Shown: positions 36,473-45,690, numbered from the stretch's first letter. The stretch is DNA of 64,000 bases from Pseudoalteromonas byunsanensis (GCF_001854475.1 NZ_MNAN01000009.1:62001-126000), one strand, 5' to 3'. Notes: generated by a model not told the origin, from the sequence alone. Made by a program: numbers and translations.

Positions 36473-37810
36473 TTAAGCCTTAGGAATTGTCAGTACCTGA
36501 CCAACATATAAAATGTCTTTTGTCAGCTGGTTAGCTCGCTTTAATGCCGCAACGGACACGCCATAACGACTGGCAAGTAAGCTTAATGACTCACCACTTT
36601 TAACCACATGCTGATCCGGCTCTTTTAGGCGTGCGAACAGAGAATCATCCGGAGGATTACGTTTATAGTAACTCTTAATAGATTTAAAAATAGCCCTTGC
36701 CAATTTTTCTTGATGGTTACTCGATTTCAACAAACGTTCTTCTTTGGGATTCGAGATGAACCCAGTTTCCACCAAAATAGAAGGAATATCTGGCGATTTC
36801 AACACTCCTAAATTAGCTGACTGAGGTTTCTTTTTATGTAATTTAGTAACTTTTTTTAGTTCGCCAACCACTTCATCAGCAACCTGCACCGCGGTTCGCA
36901 TTGAGTGGTCCATCGACATATCCAACAATGCTTTTGCCAAATACTTTTCGTTTTCTGTATCTTTAATAAGCTCCGCAGCACCACCCAATAGCTGAGAATG
37001 TTTCTCTTTATCTTCCAGCCATTTACCTATTTCAGAGTTTGCACGGCGTAATGACAGCACCCATACAGAAGCGCCATTTGGGCCTGGCGTAAAAAATGCG
37101 TCCGCATGAATTGAAACAAAGAAATCCGCGCGTTTCTCGCGCGCTTTGACTGAGCGAGTATTTACTTTTAGAAAGTAGTCTCCCGTTCTGGTCAAACGCG
37201 CTTTCATGCCTGGTTGTTTATCTATTAAACGAGCCAAACGCCTTGCTATTGGCAAGGTCACGTTTTTTTCATACGTACCGGATGGGCCTATGGAACCTGG
37301 GTCTTCACCACCGTGTCCGGCGTCCACAGCAATTATAATATCTCGATCTGAGACTCTTTCACGCTTTTTAGACTGAGGCTTCTCGTTGCTATATAAACTA
37401 GTTTGTTGCGCATATAGGTCAACCACCAATCGGTGCTTTTTTGGTGGTGTGGGCGCAAGAGCGAACACCACAGGCTTGGCGCTGCCTGATAAATCAAATA
37501 CCACGCGAGTGCTTTTTGAGTCTTTTGCTTTACTGTAGCGGATCTTTGTTATGATTCGGTGTTCGTCAGGGATGTGTGGCAGCTCATCAGCTTTGCCAGT
37601 ATTATCAAAGTCAACAACTAACCGCAGAGGGTTTTTCAGCATAAAATAGCTGTAATCTGGCTTATCTGATAAATCAAATACAACGCGGGTGCTATCTGGC
37701 GAAGGCCAAACCCGCACCCCTTGAATGTCATTTTTTGCTTCTACTACAAAACTTAACATCATGACTATGATGCTAAAAAAGCTATTTATCAGAAATCCTA
37801 TACTACGCAT
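36473..37810 (-). CDS. amiB: N-acetylmuramoyl-L-alanine amidase AmiB with LysM
   Basis: Periplasmic zinc amidase that splits septal peptidoglycan. The 445 residues comprise a signal peptide (about 1-25) and an AMIN domain (GVRVWPSPDSTRVVFDLSDK). The amidase_3 domain follows with VDAGHGGEDPG near 162, EKNVTLPIA, VSIHADAF and the glutamate in ILVETGFISN. A C-terminal LysM (HVVKSGESLSLLASRYGVS) completes it. The start overlaps the tsaE end by 8 nt. The tsaE-amiB-mutL-miaA-hfq order is classic for gammaproteobacteria. Confidence 0.96.
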   Translation of the reverse strand: MRSIGFLINSFFSIIVMMLSFVVEAKNDIQGVRVWPSPDSTRVVFDLSDKPDYSYFMLKNPLRLVVDFDNTGKADELPHIPDEHRIITKIRYSKAKDSKSTRVVFDLSGSAKPVVFALAPTPPKKHRLVVDLYAQQTSLYSNEKPQSKKRERVSDRDIIIAVDAGHGGEDPGSIGPSGTYEKNVTLPIARRLARLIDKQPGMKARLTRTGDYFLKVNTRSVKAREKRADFFVSIHADAFFTPGPNGASVWVLSLRRANSEIGKWLEDKEKHSQLLGGAAELIKDTENEKYLAKALLDMSMDHSMRTAVQVADEVVGELKKVTKLHKKKPQSANLGVLKSPDIPSILVETGFISNPKEERLLKSSNHQEKLARAIFKSIKSYYKRNPPDDSLFARLKEPDQHVVKSGESLSLLASRYGVSVAALKRANQLTKDILYVGQVLTIPKA

Positions 37811-38273
37811 CTTGCCCTAATTGTTCTATGATTTGTTGCCCGCGTTCACTTGTTGCTGACACAGTGATATTTCTGTGCTGCCCATCGTATGCCATCTCCA
37901 CATTCAAGTCTGGATTAGGTATAAACCCGCGTCCCTTGTCTGGCCACTCCACAATACAAATCGCCTTAGGACTAAAATAGTCTCTAATACCCATGTATTC
38001 CAGCTCTTCGGGATCACCTAAACGATATAAATCAAAATGATATATTGAGACATCATTGAGTTCATAGGGTTCAACTAAGGTATAAGTTGGGCTTTTCACT
38101 TTACCCTTATGCCCCATTCCTTGCACTATACCGCGTGACAAAGTTGTTTTTCCAGCCCCTAAATCACCGTGTAAAAACAATACTGCACCGTCTTTTATAT
38201 ATTTACACAGGCGTGCGCCCATAGCCACCGTTTGGGCCTCATCGGCCAAATGCTGACTAAAAGTATTACTCAT
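37803..38273 (-). CDS. tsaE: tRNA threonylcarbamoyladenosine biosynthesis ATPase TsaE
   Basis: ATPase that drives the TsaBD complex in making t6A37 of tRNA. The 156 residues include the P-loop HGDLGAGKTTLSRG near 36-49, SPTYTLVEPYE, YHFDLYRLGDPEELEY and VEWPDKG. It starts 2 nt after the nnrE/nnrD stop and overlaps amiB, so it is part of the same transcript. Confidence 0.96.
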   Translation of the reverse strand: MSNTFSQHLADEAQTVAMGARLCKYIKDGAVLFLHGDLGAGKTTLSRGIVQGMGHKGKVKSPTYTLVEPYELNDVSIYHFDLYRLGDPEELEYMGIRDYFSPKAICIVEWPDKGRGFIPNPDLNVEMAYDGQHRNITVSATSERGQQIIEQLGQDA

Positions 38274-38275
38274 GG

Positions 38276-39769
38276 TTACCCCAATAAACGTCGAATATGC
38301 ACAAATAGGTCGCTGGCTAGTAATCCTCGTTCACCCTCTTTTGCGGCGATTTGTGCTGCTAAACCATGAATATACACAGCTAGAGTGCTTGCCGCAAATG
38401 GCTCCATGCCTTGCCCTATCAAAGCGCCGATTATACCAGACAAAACATCTCCCATCCCAGCGCTTGCCATAGCCGAGCTTCCTGAACGGTTAATATTTAC
38501 GCACTTTTTATCTGCGACCAATGAACCTGGTCCTTTTAATACCACTGTTGCGTTGTAGTTTGATACCAACCAAGATGCTAATTCAAAGCGAGAGTGTGGG
38601 TCAATGTCTTGGTTTTTTGCCAATAAACGCTTTGCCTCCCCATGGTGTGGCGTCAAAACACAATGGCTATAGCGCTTATCCGATTTTGCCAGTAAGTTTA
38701 ATGCATCCGCATCGACCACTATGGGGCCCTTAAAAGAAAAACTCTGCTCAAACATGACTTGCGCCCAATCATTCTGACTAAGGCCCGGACCTATCACCAC
38801 AACATCAGCCTTTTTTATAAGTGCTGCTAATTCATCTGCTTTGTTGATGCCATGTACCATGAGCTCGTATCGCCCTTGAATTACGCTTGTCACATTATCA
38901 GGGTGTGTTGCAACACTCACTAACCCAGCACCACTGCGCAACGCTGCCTCGGCAGCTAATCTTACCGCTCCCGCCATACCTTTATTGCCACCGATGACTA
39001 ATACATGACCACAACTGTTTTTATAGCTATCAACCGCCCTTCGCTCTAGCTGATTAAACAAAGCACTCGAAGCAAGGAAGGTAACACTCGGGTGTACTAT
39101 CTGGTTAAACGCCTCAGCTACATCTAACGAAGCATAAAGTAACTGACCACATGCCGCTTTTGCAGGTCCTGTTAACATACCCTGTTTTAATGCTATAAAG
39201 GTCATCGTTATATCAGCAACAAAAGCGCCCTTAGAGACCACTGACGAGGTTCCATTGACACCACTAGGTATATCAATGCTAACGCGCTTTGCATGAGTAT
39301 TTTTACAGTCGTTAAATAAAGTGATTAGCTGCGGTGAAAGCTGTCCTTTGAATCCTGTTCCAAATACACCATCAACTATCACGCAAAAATGTGCCAACTC
39401 TGGTTGTTCTGCTACAACATTGACCCCACATTGACTAGCCGCTAAATAGGCTTGACGCGCATCGCCTAAAAGTTGCTCGGGGGAACACACAGCATAAATA
39501 CAAACCTCGCGGCCAGCTTGATGTAACAGCTTAGCAAGTACATAAGCATCTCCTGCATTGTTACCTTTACCCGCAAGCAGCAGCACCCGCTGAGCTGTCA
39601 CCAATTCGTGATCAAACAATGAAAACAAGGCTTGACCCGCACAGAGCATCAATTGCGATAGGTTCGTGCCAGACATGAGTGCAGCTTCACCTTCATATTG
39701 CTTGACCTGTTGGGCGCTATAAGCAACTTGTGGTAAATTAGTAGAGTATTTAGCTTCCAAGATAAACAT
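38276..39769 (-). CDS. nnr: Bifunctional NAD(P)H-hydrate epimerase/dehydratase
   Basis: Repairs damaged NAD(P)H hydrates. I chose the ATG at 39769 (MFILEAKYSTNLP), giving 497 residues; the longer frame to 39949 lies antisense to queG and is not protein-like. The YjeF-N epimerase domain spans about 1-210 (LLLAGKGNNAGDAYVLAKLL, DGVFGTGFKGQLS). The C-terminal ADP-dependent dehydratase domain includes HVLVIGGNKGMAGA near 260, VIGPGLSQND and SSAMASAGMGDVLSGIIGAL. It heads the tsaE-amiB-mutL run. Its start codon is only 3 bp from that of divergent queG. Confidence 0.95.
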   Translation of the reverse strand: MFILEAKYSTNLPQVAYSAQQVKQYEGEAALMSGTNLSQLMLCAGQALFSLFDHELVTAQRVLLLAGKGNNAGDAYVLAKLLHQAGREVCIYAVCSPEQLLGDARQAYLAASQCGVNVVAEQPELAHFCVIVDGVFGTGFKGQLSPQLITLFNDCKNTHAKRVSIDIPSGVNGTSSVVSKGAFVADITMTFIALKQGMLTGPAKAACGQLLYASLDVAEAFNQIVHPSVTFLASSALFNQLERRAVDSYKNSCGHVLVIGGNKGMAGAVRLAAEAALRSGAGLVSVATHPDNVTSVIQGRYELMVHGINKADELAALIKKADVVVIGPGLSQNDWAQVMFEQSFSFKGPIVVDADALNLLAKSDKRYSHCVLTPHHGEAKRLLAKNQDIDPHSRFELASWLVSNYNATVVLKGPGSLVADKKCVNINRSGSSAMASAGMGDVLSGIIGALIGQGMEPFAASTLAVYIHGLAAQIAAKEGERGLLASDLFVHIRRLLG

Positions 39770-39772
39770 TCC

Positions 39773-40906
39773 GTGACGACTGATAGTATTAATTATATTG
39801 AACTGGCCGAAAAAATTAAGCAATGGGGCAAAGAACTCGGTTTTGCCGATGTAGGCATCACGGATATAGACTTGTCTGCTCATGAGTCGCAACTGCAGCG
39901 CTGGCTCGATCATGGCTACCATGGTGAGATGGAATATATGGCAGCGCACGGTATGAAAAGGGCTCGTCCAAATGAGTTAGTTCCTGGCACGCAACGTGTC
40001 ATATCCGTAAGAATGCACTATCTACCACCTGACGCCAGCTTCGCTAAAGCTCTGGCCAATAAGGAGACGGCCTATATCAGTCGTTATGCACTTGGACGCG
40101 ACTACCATAAGGTTATGAGAAACAGGCTCAAACAACTCGGACAAAAAATTTCTGTAGAAGTCGAGCAGTTAGGGTATCGACCTTTCGTTGACTCCGCGCC
40201 AATATTAGAGAGGCAACTTGCAGAAAAAGCGGGGTTGGGCTGGCGAGGAAAAAATAGTTTACTGCTCCAAAAGCAAGCCGGTTCATGGTTTTTCCTCGGC
40301 GAATTGTTTGTTGATATTCCTTTGCCGATTGATCAAAAAGATGAATTTGAAGGGTGTGGTAAGTGCAATGCTTGTATCACTTTATGCCCAACAGGTGCCA
40401 TTGTAGAGCCTTATGTTGTTGACGCACGAAAATGTATTTCCTATTTAACGATTGAATTACAAGGAGCGATCCCTGTGCAATATCGCTCACTCATAGGTAA
40501 TAGAGTTTATGGTTGTGATGATTGTCAACTTGTCTGCCCATGGAACAGATATGGTCAGCTGACCAAAGAGCAAGACTTTATGGCCAGACCTCAATTGAAA
40601 GATCGAACGTTACTTGAGTTGTTTTCTTGGAATGAAGAGACCTTTTTAAAGGCAACTGAAGGGAGTCCAATTCGCCGAATTGGTCATCAACGGTGGCTAC
40701 GTAACCTCGCCGTTGGCTTAGGTAATGCAGACTATGATGAATGTATCATTGACGCCTTAGAAAAACGCCTTGAAGGCGCATCAGATTTGGTTAAGGAGCA
40801 CATTCTTTGGGCATTAGAGCAGCAAAATAATAAACAACAACAAGCAGAACGCAAGCAAGCTCGTTTGATACGTATTATTGAGAAAGGCATGCCTAGGGAC
40901 GCTTAG
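39773..40906 (+). CDS. queG: Epoxyqueuosine reductase QueG
   Basis: Cobalamin- and iron-sulfur-dependent enzyme that completes queuosine in tRNA. The 377 residues open with ELAEKIKQWGKELGFADVGI. The active-site region RYALGRDYHKVMRNRLK is near 98. Two 4Fe-4S clusters are formed by CGKCNACITLCPTGAI near 198 and CDDCQLVCPWN near 248. The start is GTG at 39773 with a weak ribosome site. Its promoter must lie within nnrE/nnrD coding sequence. The last codons are part of a 14-bp tandem duplication. Confidence 0.96.
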   Translation: MTTDSINYIELAEKIKQWGKELGFADVGITDIDLSAHESQLQRWLDHGYHGEMEYMAAHGMKRARPNELVPGTQRVISVRMHYLPPDASFAKALANKETAYISRYALGRDYHKVMRNRLKQLGQKISVEVEQLGYRPFVDSAPILERQLAEKAGLGWRGKNSLLLQKQAGSWFFLGELFVDIPLPIDQKDEFEGCGKCNACITLCPTGAIVEPYVVDARKCISYLTIELQGAIPVQYRSLIGNRVYGCDDCQLVCPWNRYGQLTKEQDFMARPQLKDRTLLELFSWNEETFLKATEGSPIRRIGHQRWLRNLAVGLGNADYDECIIDALEKRLEGASDLVKEHILWALEQQNNKQQQAERKQARLIRIIEKGMPRDA

Positions 40907-40922
40907 TCAGGGACGCTTAGTC
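40895..40922. repeat. Perfect 14-bp tandem duplication at the queG stop
   Basis: AGGGACGCTTAGTC occurs twice without spacer. The first copy holds the final codons and stop of queG and the second lies just after it. It looks like a recent slippage event without effect on the protein. Confidence 0.9.
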
Positions 40923-40981
40923 ATAAACCAAAAATGACAATACGTCCTCACAGGCTCATATTTGCTTTTAGATAGAATGAG

Positions 40982-42121
40982 TTACTTTTCATCAACTTTG
41001 TTGCTTAAAGCTGCTAAATCAGACTCAATTTCCGCAAATGCTGCTTTGACTTGCAAGACAGCCTCTTGCCTTGCCACTGATTTTTGAATAGCTTCATCAA
41101 CATGATTATAAATAAACCACTCTTGGTCTTCGTCCAATCCCATAGTCGGAATTCGGTTTTCGAACTGCTCCTGTAAGCTCCTAAACACCGCTTCATTTTG
41201 TTTTCGATTATTGTCCAGCAACGAAATCAACCCTTTGAACTTGCTGTTGATCATGGCAATAGCACCATTGAGATTTTGCTGCTGTTCTCGCAATTCATTG
41301 CGAGTTTGTATTGCCAAAAGCTGTTGCTCTGTAACACTCACAATAAAGCAAATATGGTCTCGAATGCGGCCATGTTTATCCGCATCTCCCTCAGGCATGT
41401 TTAATACTAGTGCACTTATAGAATCATAATTAACCAAAATTCGGCTGGTAAACTCATGCAAACGCCCCTTTGACTTCAGAATTTCGAACAACTCCAATAC
41501 AATAGGTGAACAAATACCAGAAGAAGCAAAATGCATTGTCTGTTTATCGGTACGGATCTCAATATTACAGCTGAGCCCAAAATTCGCCATACAATTTATC
41601 AGCGCTCCCGCCAAGGCTGGTATATTATCAATACTACCTATATGCTCGATATAATTAACAATTTGCCCCATTTCACTACTTGTGGCCATGGCGCTAAAAG
41701 CAGTTGATGTTGCGTCTTCAACCTGTTGCTCTAAAATATCCTTCTCAAGCAGCATTTGACCTAACTTAATCAGTTTCGCTGTCAATTCACCTTGTCCAAA
41801 AGGCTTCACAATGTAATCTTCGGCACCTACCGCGTACCCTTCCATACGTTCCTCAACAGAACCTCTGGCCGATACAAACATTACAACGATATGACTCGTT
41901 TCTGGATTGGATTTGATCGTACGGCAGACCTCATAGCCATTCATATTGGGCATACTGACATCCAGCAAGATCACCTGAGGCTCAAACTCCTCAAGCATAT
42001 CTAAGCATTCTGGGCCACCGCAAGCAGTGCGCAGTTCAAAATCTAAGTCTTCTAGAATTTCTTCGATGATCTCGAGGTTGAATGGCTCATCATCTACGGC
42101 GAGTACACGTTGTAATGCCAT
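40982..42121 (-). CDS. Response regulator with unusual C-terminal output region
   Basis: A 379-residue cytoplasmic response regulator. The receiver domain spans about 1-120, with DDEP near 10, the phospho-acceptor Asp54 in LLDVSMPNMNG, and the switch Lys in YIVKPFG. After a short coiled coil there is no known DNA-binding, GGDEF or HPt signature. Residues about 165-285 look like a degenerate GAF-like domain (RILVNYDSISALVLNMPEGD, DKHGRIRDHICF), followed by a coiled coil with many Gln and Asn. It starts 80 bp after the histidine kinase gene on the same strand, so it is the kinase's likely partner. The target is probably another protein. Confidence 0.85.
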   Translation of the reverse strand: MALQRVLAVDDEPFNLEIIEEILEDLDFELRTACGGPECLDMLEEFEPQVILLDVSMPNMNGYEVCRTIKSNPETSHIVVMFVSARGSVEERMEGYAVGAEDYIVKPFGQGELTAKLIKLGQMLLEKDILEQQVEDATSTAFSAMATSSEMGQIVNYIEHIGSIDNIPALAGALINCMANFGLSCNIEIRTDKQTMHFASSGICSPIVLELFEILKSKGRLHEFTSRILVNYDSISALVLNMPEGDADKHGRIRDHICFIVSVTEQQLLAIQTRNELREQQQNLNGAIAMINSKFKGLISLLDNNRKQNEAVFRSLQEQFENRIPTMGLDEDQEWFIYNHVDEAIQKSVARQEAVLQVKAAFAEIESDLAALSNKVDEK

Positions 42122-42200
42122 ACTTAAACTCCTTGTATTATCGTAAACCTATATAGTTATAGCCCTGCTTAGCAAGTTATGCGAATGTAAAATAGATGTC

Positions 42201-44147
42201 TTACTGTTTATCAACTGGTAACTCTATATGCATCGTCGCACCTGCGTCATCGTTATTTGTGGCGTAAATTCGGCCTTTGTGTAGTAACACAAATTCCTTA
42301 CAAATCGCCAACCCCAAGCCTGTACCACCAGCCCCGCTATTCGTGGTGCTGCTTTGTACAAACTTAGAGAAAATTTTATCTAACTCATCTTTTGGAATGC
42401 CAACTCCCTGATCTCGTACTTCAATTTTCACTAAATCATCCAATGCTTTTACACTAATAAATACACTCGCTTTTTCAGGGCTAAATTTAACCGCATTACC
42501 CAATAGATTACGTATAACCTGATTCATCAAATCAGGATCACAGTAGACTAATAGCGCTTGATTAGGTGCGGATAATTTAAAATGAATTTGCTTGGCCATA
42601 GCACTGCCAGACACATCGTCAATCCCCGTTTTAACTATGGCACATAGGTCTAGAACACAGGGGTTAAAAGGAAACCTCCCGGCGTCCAGTTTTGATAAAT
42701 CCAACAGATTATTAAGCAAAAGCAGCAGTCGCTCACCACTGGTTTCTATCCTAGATAAATACTTGGCCAACTTATCAACCGGCACTTGATCAGCTGCGAG
42801 CTTATCGATACCAAAGCGAGCAAAGCTCAAAATGGAGTGCATGGGGGTGCGCAACTCGTGCGACATGTTGGCCAAAAATTCAGACTTGCTCAGATTCGCA
42901 GCTTCCGCTGTTTCTTTAGCTTTTTGTAACTGCGCGGTACGAGCCTGAACTTCAGCCTCAAGTACTTCTTTCGCTTCTTCCAACACTTGCTGTCTTTTTT
43001 TCAAGTGTGCAACATTCTTTAAAATCACCGAAAAGGCCAACTCTCCATGATGGTCAATTTCATGGAAAGTCCCCATCAAAGGAATCTCTTTGTTTTCGTG
43101 AGTAAGCATTAGCTCACAATCAAAGCTCCGCTTTCCTCTGAGCTCCTGAATGTGCTGCTTCAAACTCGAGACAGATTCTTCATCGAAAATCTCAAATATA
43201 GACCTAGTTCGTATTTGCTCTTGTGAACATTGAAATAGCTCAACACACGCATCATTACCTTCGATAATATTACCATTACGTGTAAACAGCATAATTGAGT
43301 CAGGTGTGTGTTTATAAATCACACGCAGTAAACTGTCTCGCTCAATTAGAGCATCTACCGTATCTTGCAGTCGCTCAACTAGCTCTTGGTTGTGGCGCTT
43401 TAACACCTCTGTTTGCCAAAGTTTATGTAAAGCTTTTAGTAAATCACCGTCATCAAACGGGCTAATGAGTACATCCTCAACGCCTTCTCGAATAGCCTCA
43501 AGCATATCTATCTGATCGGCTTTTTCTGTATACAGCAAACAACGTGTGCCAGCACTGATTGACTTGAGCTGAGCAAACAGTTCCAAAGCACTTTTATCAT
43601 GCGGTTCAAAAGCGGCAATGAGCAAATCAATACTCTGCTTCTGTGCATGCGCTAACCCTGCGAAACTCGACTCCGCCGTAAAGACCTGCAGTTGTGCCCC
43701 GGATAAGCTTGACGCTAAATCAGCTAAACGAGGTGTTGAATGATCAACCAAGAGTACCGTTGGTAAAACTAAGCGGTTATCTGCGCCAATTTCAAATACC
43801 CTTTCGAGCAAATTGGTTATTTCTTTATTAGAAAAAAATGGATATACCACAATACCATTGGGCAGAGCTTTATTAAATTTACTGAAACTCGCCAGTTGCT
43901 GCACATTATCAGGCTTAGGAGCCAGTAAAATTAGTTTATCGTGATTACGCAGTTGAGCGAGTTTGTTCAGAACAGAGTCTGGAATACCGTTGGCGATCGC
44001 CACAGCATTATATTTGGTTAGATCATCTAATTGTTCAAGCATTCTATAGTGAATATGCTCAACCTCCCCCCCTAACAGCTCAAACAACACTTTAATACGC
44101 ATTGCCAACACGCTGTTACTATCGATGATCAAAACCTTATTCGTCAT
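42201..44147 (-). CDS. Sensor histidine kinase with two degenerate receiver-like domains and PAS
   Basis: A 648-residue soluble kinase with no membrane segment. Residues 1-115 and about 127-245 each resemble a receiver fold (VLIIDSN, TVLLVDHS). The phospho-acceptor positions read AVAIANG and DLLIAAFEP, so neither can be phosphorylated in the usual way. A PAS domain spans about 265-385, then a coiled coil, then HisKA with SHELRTPMHSIL (His near 430). The HATPase has RNLLGNAVKFSP, DQGVGIP and GTGLGLAICKEF. The intact catalytic core implies activity. Its phospho-partner is probably the downstream regulator, 80 bp away. Confidence 0.92.
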   Translation of the reverse strand: MTNKVLIIDSNSVLAMRIKVLFELLGGEVEHIHYRMLEQLDDLTKYNAVAIANGIPDSVLNKLAQLRNHDKLILLAPKPDNVQQLASFSKFNKALPNGIVVYPFFSNKEITNLLERVFEIGADNRLVLPTVLLVDHSTPRLADLASSLSGAQLQVFTAESSFAGLAHAQKQSIDLLIAAFEPHDKSALELFAQLKSISAGTRCLLYTEKADQIDMLEAIREGVEDVLISPFDDGDLLKALHKLWQTEVLKRHNQELVERLQDTVDALIERDSLLRVIYKHTPDSIMLFTRNGNIIEGNDACVELFQCSQEQIRTRSIFEIFDEESVSSLKQHIQELRGKRSFDCELMLTHENKEIPLMGTFHEIDHHGELAFSVILKNVAHLKKRQQVLEEAKEVLEAEVQARTAQLQKAKETAEAANLSKSEFLANMSHELRTPMHSILSFARFGIDKLAADQVPVDKLAKYLSRIETSGERLLLLLNNLLDLSKLDAGRFPFNPCVLDLCAIVKTGIDDVSGSAMAKQIHFKLSAPNQALLVYCDPDLMNQVIRNLLGNAVKFSPEKASVFISVKALDDLVKIEVRDQGVGIPKDELDKIFSKFVQSSTTNSGAGGTGLGLAICKEFVLLHKGRIYATNNDDAGATMHIELPVDKQ

Positions 44148-44224
44148 ATTGTCACATTGATTTTTCCTTAATGTGTTTCTAGTGTAGACGAATTTTTGAG
44201 CGCTTGAATATTAAAGACCAAAGG

Positions 44225-44713
44225 TTAGTACAAGTGCTTCCCCATTATCGTAAGGTTGTAATACTCTTCATCCATTAGGGCTACTGCTGGCAGCTCTCCC
44301 CAACAGCTATAACCATGCTTTTTAAATAAATTAATGCTCGGGGTGTTATGGCTAAAGATAAACCCTAGCAACGTTGTTACACCAATATTAGGCGCATGTT
44401 CTTGTGCAAATACCATAAGAGTGTGTCCAAGCCCTTTCCCTCTAGCTCGAGTGGCAATATAAATACTAATTTCGCAAGTTTGATCGTAAGCTGGGCGACC
44501 ATAGAAAGACTTAAAGCTTAACCATGCTAGTATTTCCCCCTCAGACTCATATACAAATAAAGGGCGGCGTGGATGATGACCGTCAAACCACGACAAACGT
44601 TGTTCAACGCTAGTTGGCTCGGTATCTGCAGTTACCATTCGACCGGCGATGGTTTCATTATAAATGTCAACGATATGCTGTAAATCACCGCGCTGTGCTA
44701 CTCTTATTGTCAT
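44225..44713 (-). CDS. GNAT N-acetyltransferase (phosphinothricin acetyltransferase-like)
   Basis: A 162-residue acetyl-CoA-dependent acetyltransferase. The acetyl-CoA loop is seen in RARGKGLGHTLM near 89-100. TIRVAQRGDLQHIVDIYNET at the N-terminus and FIFSHNTPSINLFKKHGY near 117-134 match the Pat/YncA-like group. The natural substrate may be an amino acid such as methionine derivatives; the sequence does not tell. Start ATG 44713 is 71 bp from the divergent peroxidase start. Confidence 0.88.
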   Translation of the reverse strand: MTIRVAQRGDLQHIVDIYNETIAGRMVTADTEPTSVEQRLSWFDGHHPRRPLFVYESEGEILAWLSFKSFYGRPAYDQTCEISIYIATRARGKGLGHTLMVFAQEHAPNIGVTTLLGFIFSHNTPSINLFKKHGYSCWGELPAVALMDEEYYNLTIMGKHLY

Positions 44714-44784
44714 TTCAGAAAAACTTGATCAAATCTTAAAAGGTTGGCGTATCATAGAAGATATTCATCACAGAGGGAAAGCCA

Positions 44785-45327
44785 GTGTTCAGAAAATTAT
44801 TGTTTCGCACCCTAGTATTGGGTGCCCTCATTACCAATACGCAATCATTCGCCAGTGAATGTGACGACTTCACTAACGTTGAATTTAGAAAACTGCGTTC
44901 AGAGCAAACGATTAACCTCTGCCAGTTTAAAAACAAGCCTTTATTAATCGTCAATACCGCCAGCAACTGTGGATTCACAGATCAATTTGCAGGTCTAGAG
45001 GAACTACATAAGACCTATCAAGACAAAGGCCTAGTGGTACTTGGTTTCCCATCGGATGACTTCTTTCAAGAGGAGGATGATGAAAAAGACACCGCTAAGG
45101 TCTGTTTTATAAATTACGGCGTGACTTTCAATATGTTTGCCACATCAGCTGTACGAGGAAGCGACGCCAACCCTGTTTTCAAGTACCTGAACGAACAGAC
45201 TAGTTCTCCTAACTGGAATTTTTACAAGTACTTGGTGTCTGCTGATAGAAAACAAGTCACTCGCTTTAACAGTCGTACTAAACCTTTGTCAAAAGAGTTG
45301 ACCAACGCGATTGAGAATGCGCTGTAG
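44785..45327 (+). CDS. Exported glutathione peroxidase-family protein
   Basis: A 180-residue thiol peroxidase of the GPx family with an N-terminal signal peptide (cleavage near residue 24), so it acts in the periplasm. The peroxidatic cysteine is in NTASNCGFTDQF near residue 62. The usual FPCNQF with its second cysteine reads FPSDDF here. WNFYKYLV supplies the conserved Trp-Asn. Two other cysteines (SECDDF and VCFINYG) could resolve the disulfide. Translation begins at GTG 44785. Electron donor unknown; thioredoxin-like partners are more likely than glutathione in bacteria. Confidence 0.88.
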   Translation: MFRKLLFRTLVLGALITNTQSFASECDDFTNVEFRKLRSEQTINLCQFKNKPLLIVNTASNCGFTDQFAGLEELHKTYQDKGLVVLGFPSDDFFQEEDDEKDTAKVCFINYGVTFNMFATSAVRGSDANPVFKYLNEQTSSPNWNFYKYLVSADRKQVTRFNSRTKPLSKELTNAIENAL

Positions 45328-45408
45328 TAGAAATCGTGAGTTTTTGATGTTCTTGTATTAGAATAAAGTTTGAGCAAAAAATAATCATAAGCAAATTATG
45401 GAGAGCGT

Positions 45409-45690
45409 ATGACAGTTGCAAGTGCAAGACACATTTTAGTTGAGAGTGAGGCTGAGTGTTTAGATTTGAAGGCCCGTATCGCAGCCGGTGAGGACTTTGC
45501 CGAGTTGGCAAAGCAGTACTCTAGCTGTCCGTCTGGGCAAGATGGTGGAGCACTAGGAGAGTTTGGCCCTGGGATGATGGTACCAGAGTTTGATAAGGTC
45601 GTTTTTTCGGCACCAATTAATGAAGTACAAGGTCCTGTGCAAACACAGTTTGGCTTTCATTTGCTTGAAGTTACCAGCCGCTCCGAGTAA
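45409..45690 (+). CDS. ppiC: Parvulin peptidyl-prolyl isomerase PpiC
   Basis: Single-domain cytoplasmic parvulin of 93 residues, exactly the family size. The hallmark histidines are in ARHILV and FGFHLLEV. SSCPSGQDGGALGEFGPGMM and VPEFDKVVFS are strongly conserved. No signal peptide is present. It speeds proline isomerisation during folding. Own terminator downstream. Confidence 0.96.
   Translation: MTVASARHILVESEAECLDLKARIAAGEDFAELAKQYSSCPSGQDGGALGEFGPGMMVPEFDKVVFSAPINEVQGPVQTQFGFHLLEVTSRSE

Noticed and set aside
39770-39949. 60-codon N-terminal extension of nnrE/nnrD.
   Set aside because: It is antisense to the conserved start of queG, and the ATG at 39769 gives the family-length protein.
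44736-44978. 80-codon minus-strand frame over the glutathione peroxidase start.
   Set aside because: Shadow of the peroxidase coding strand, without conserved features.
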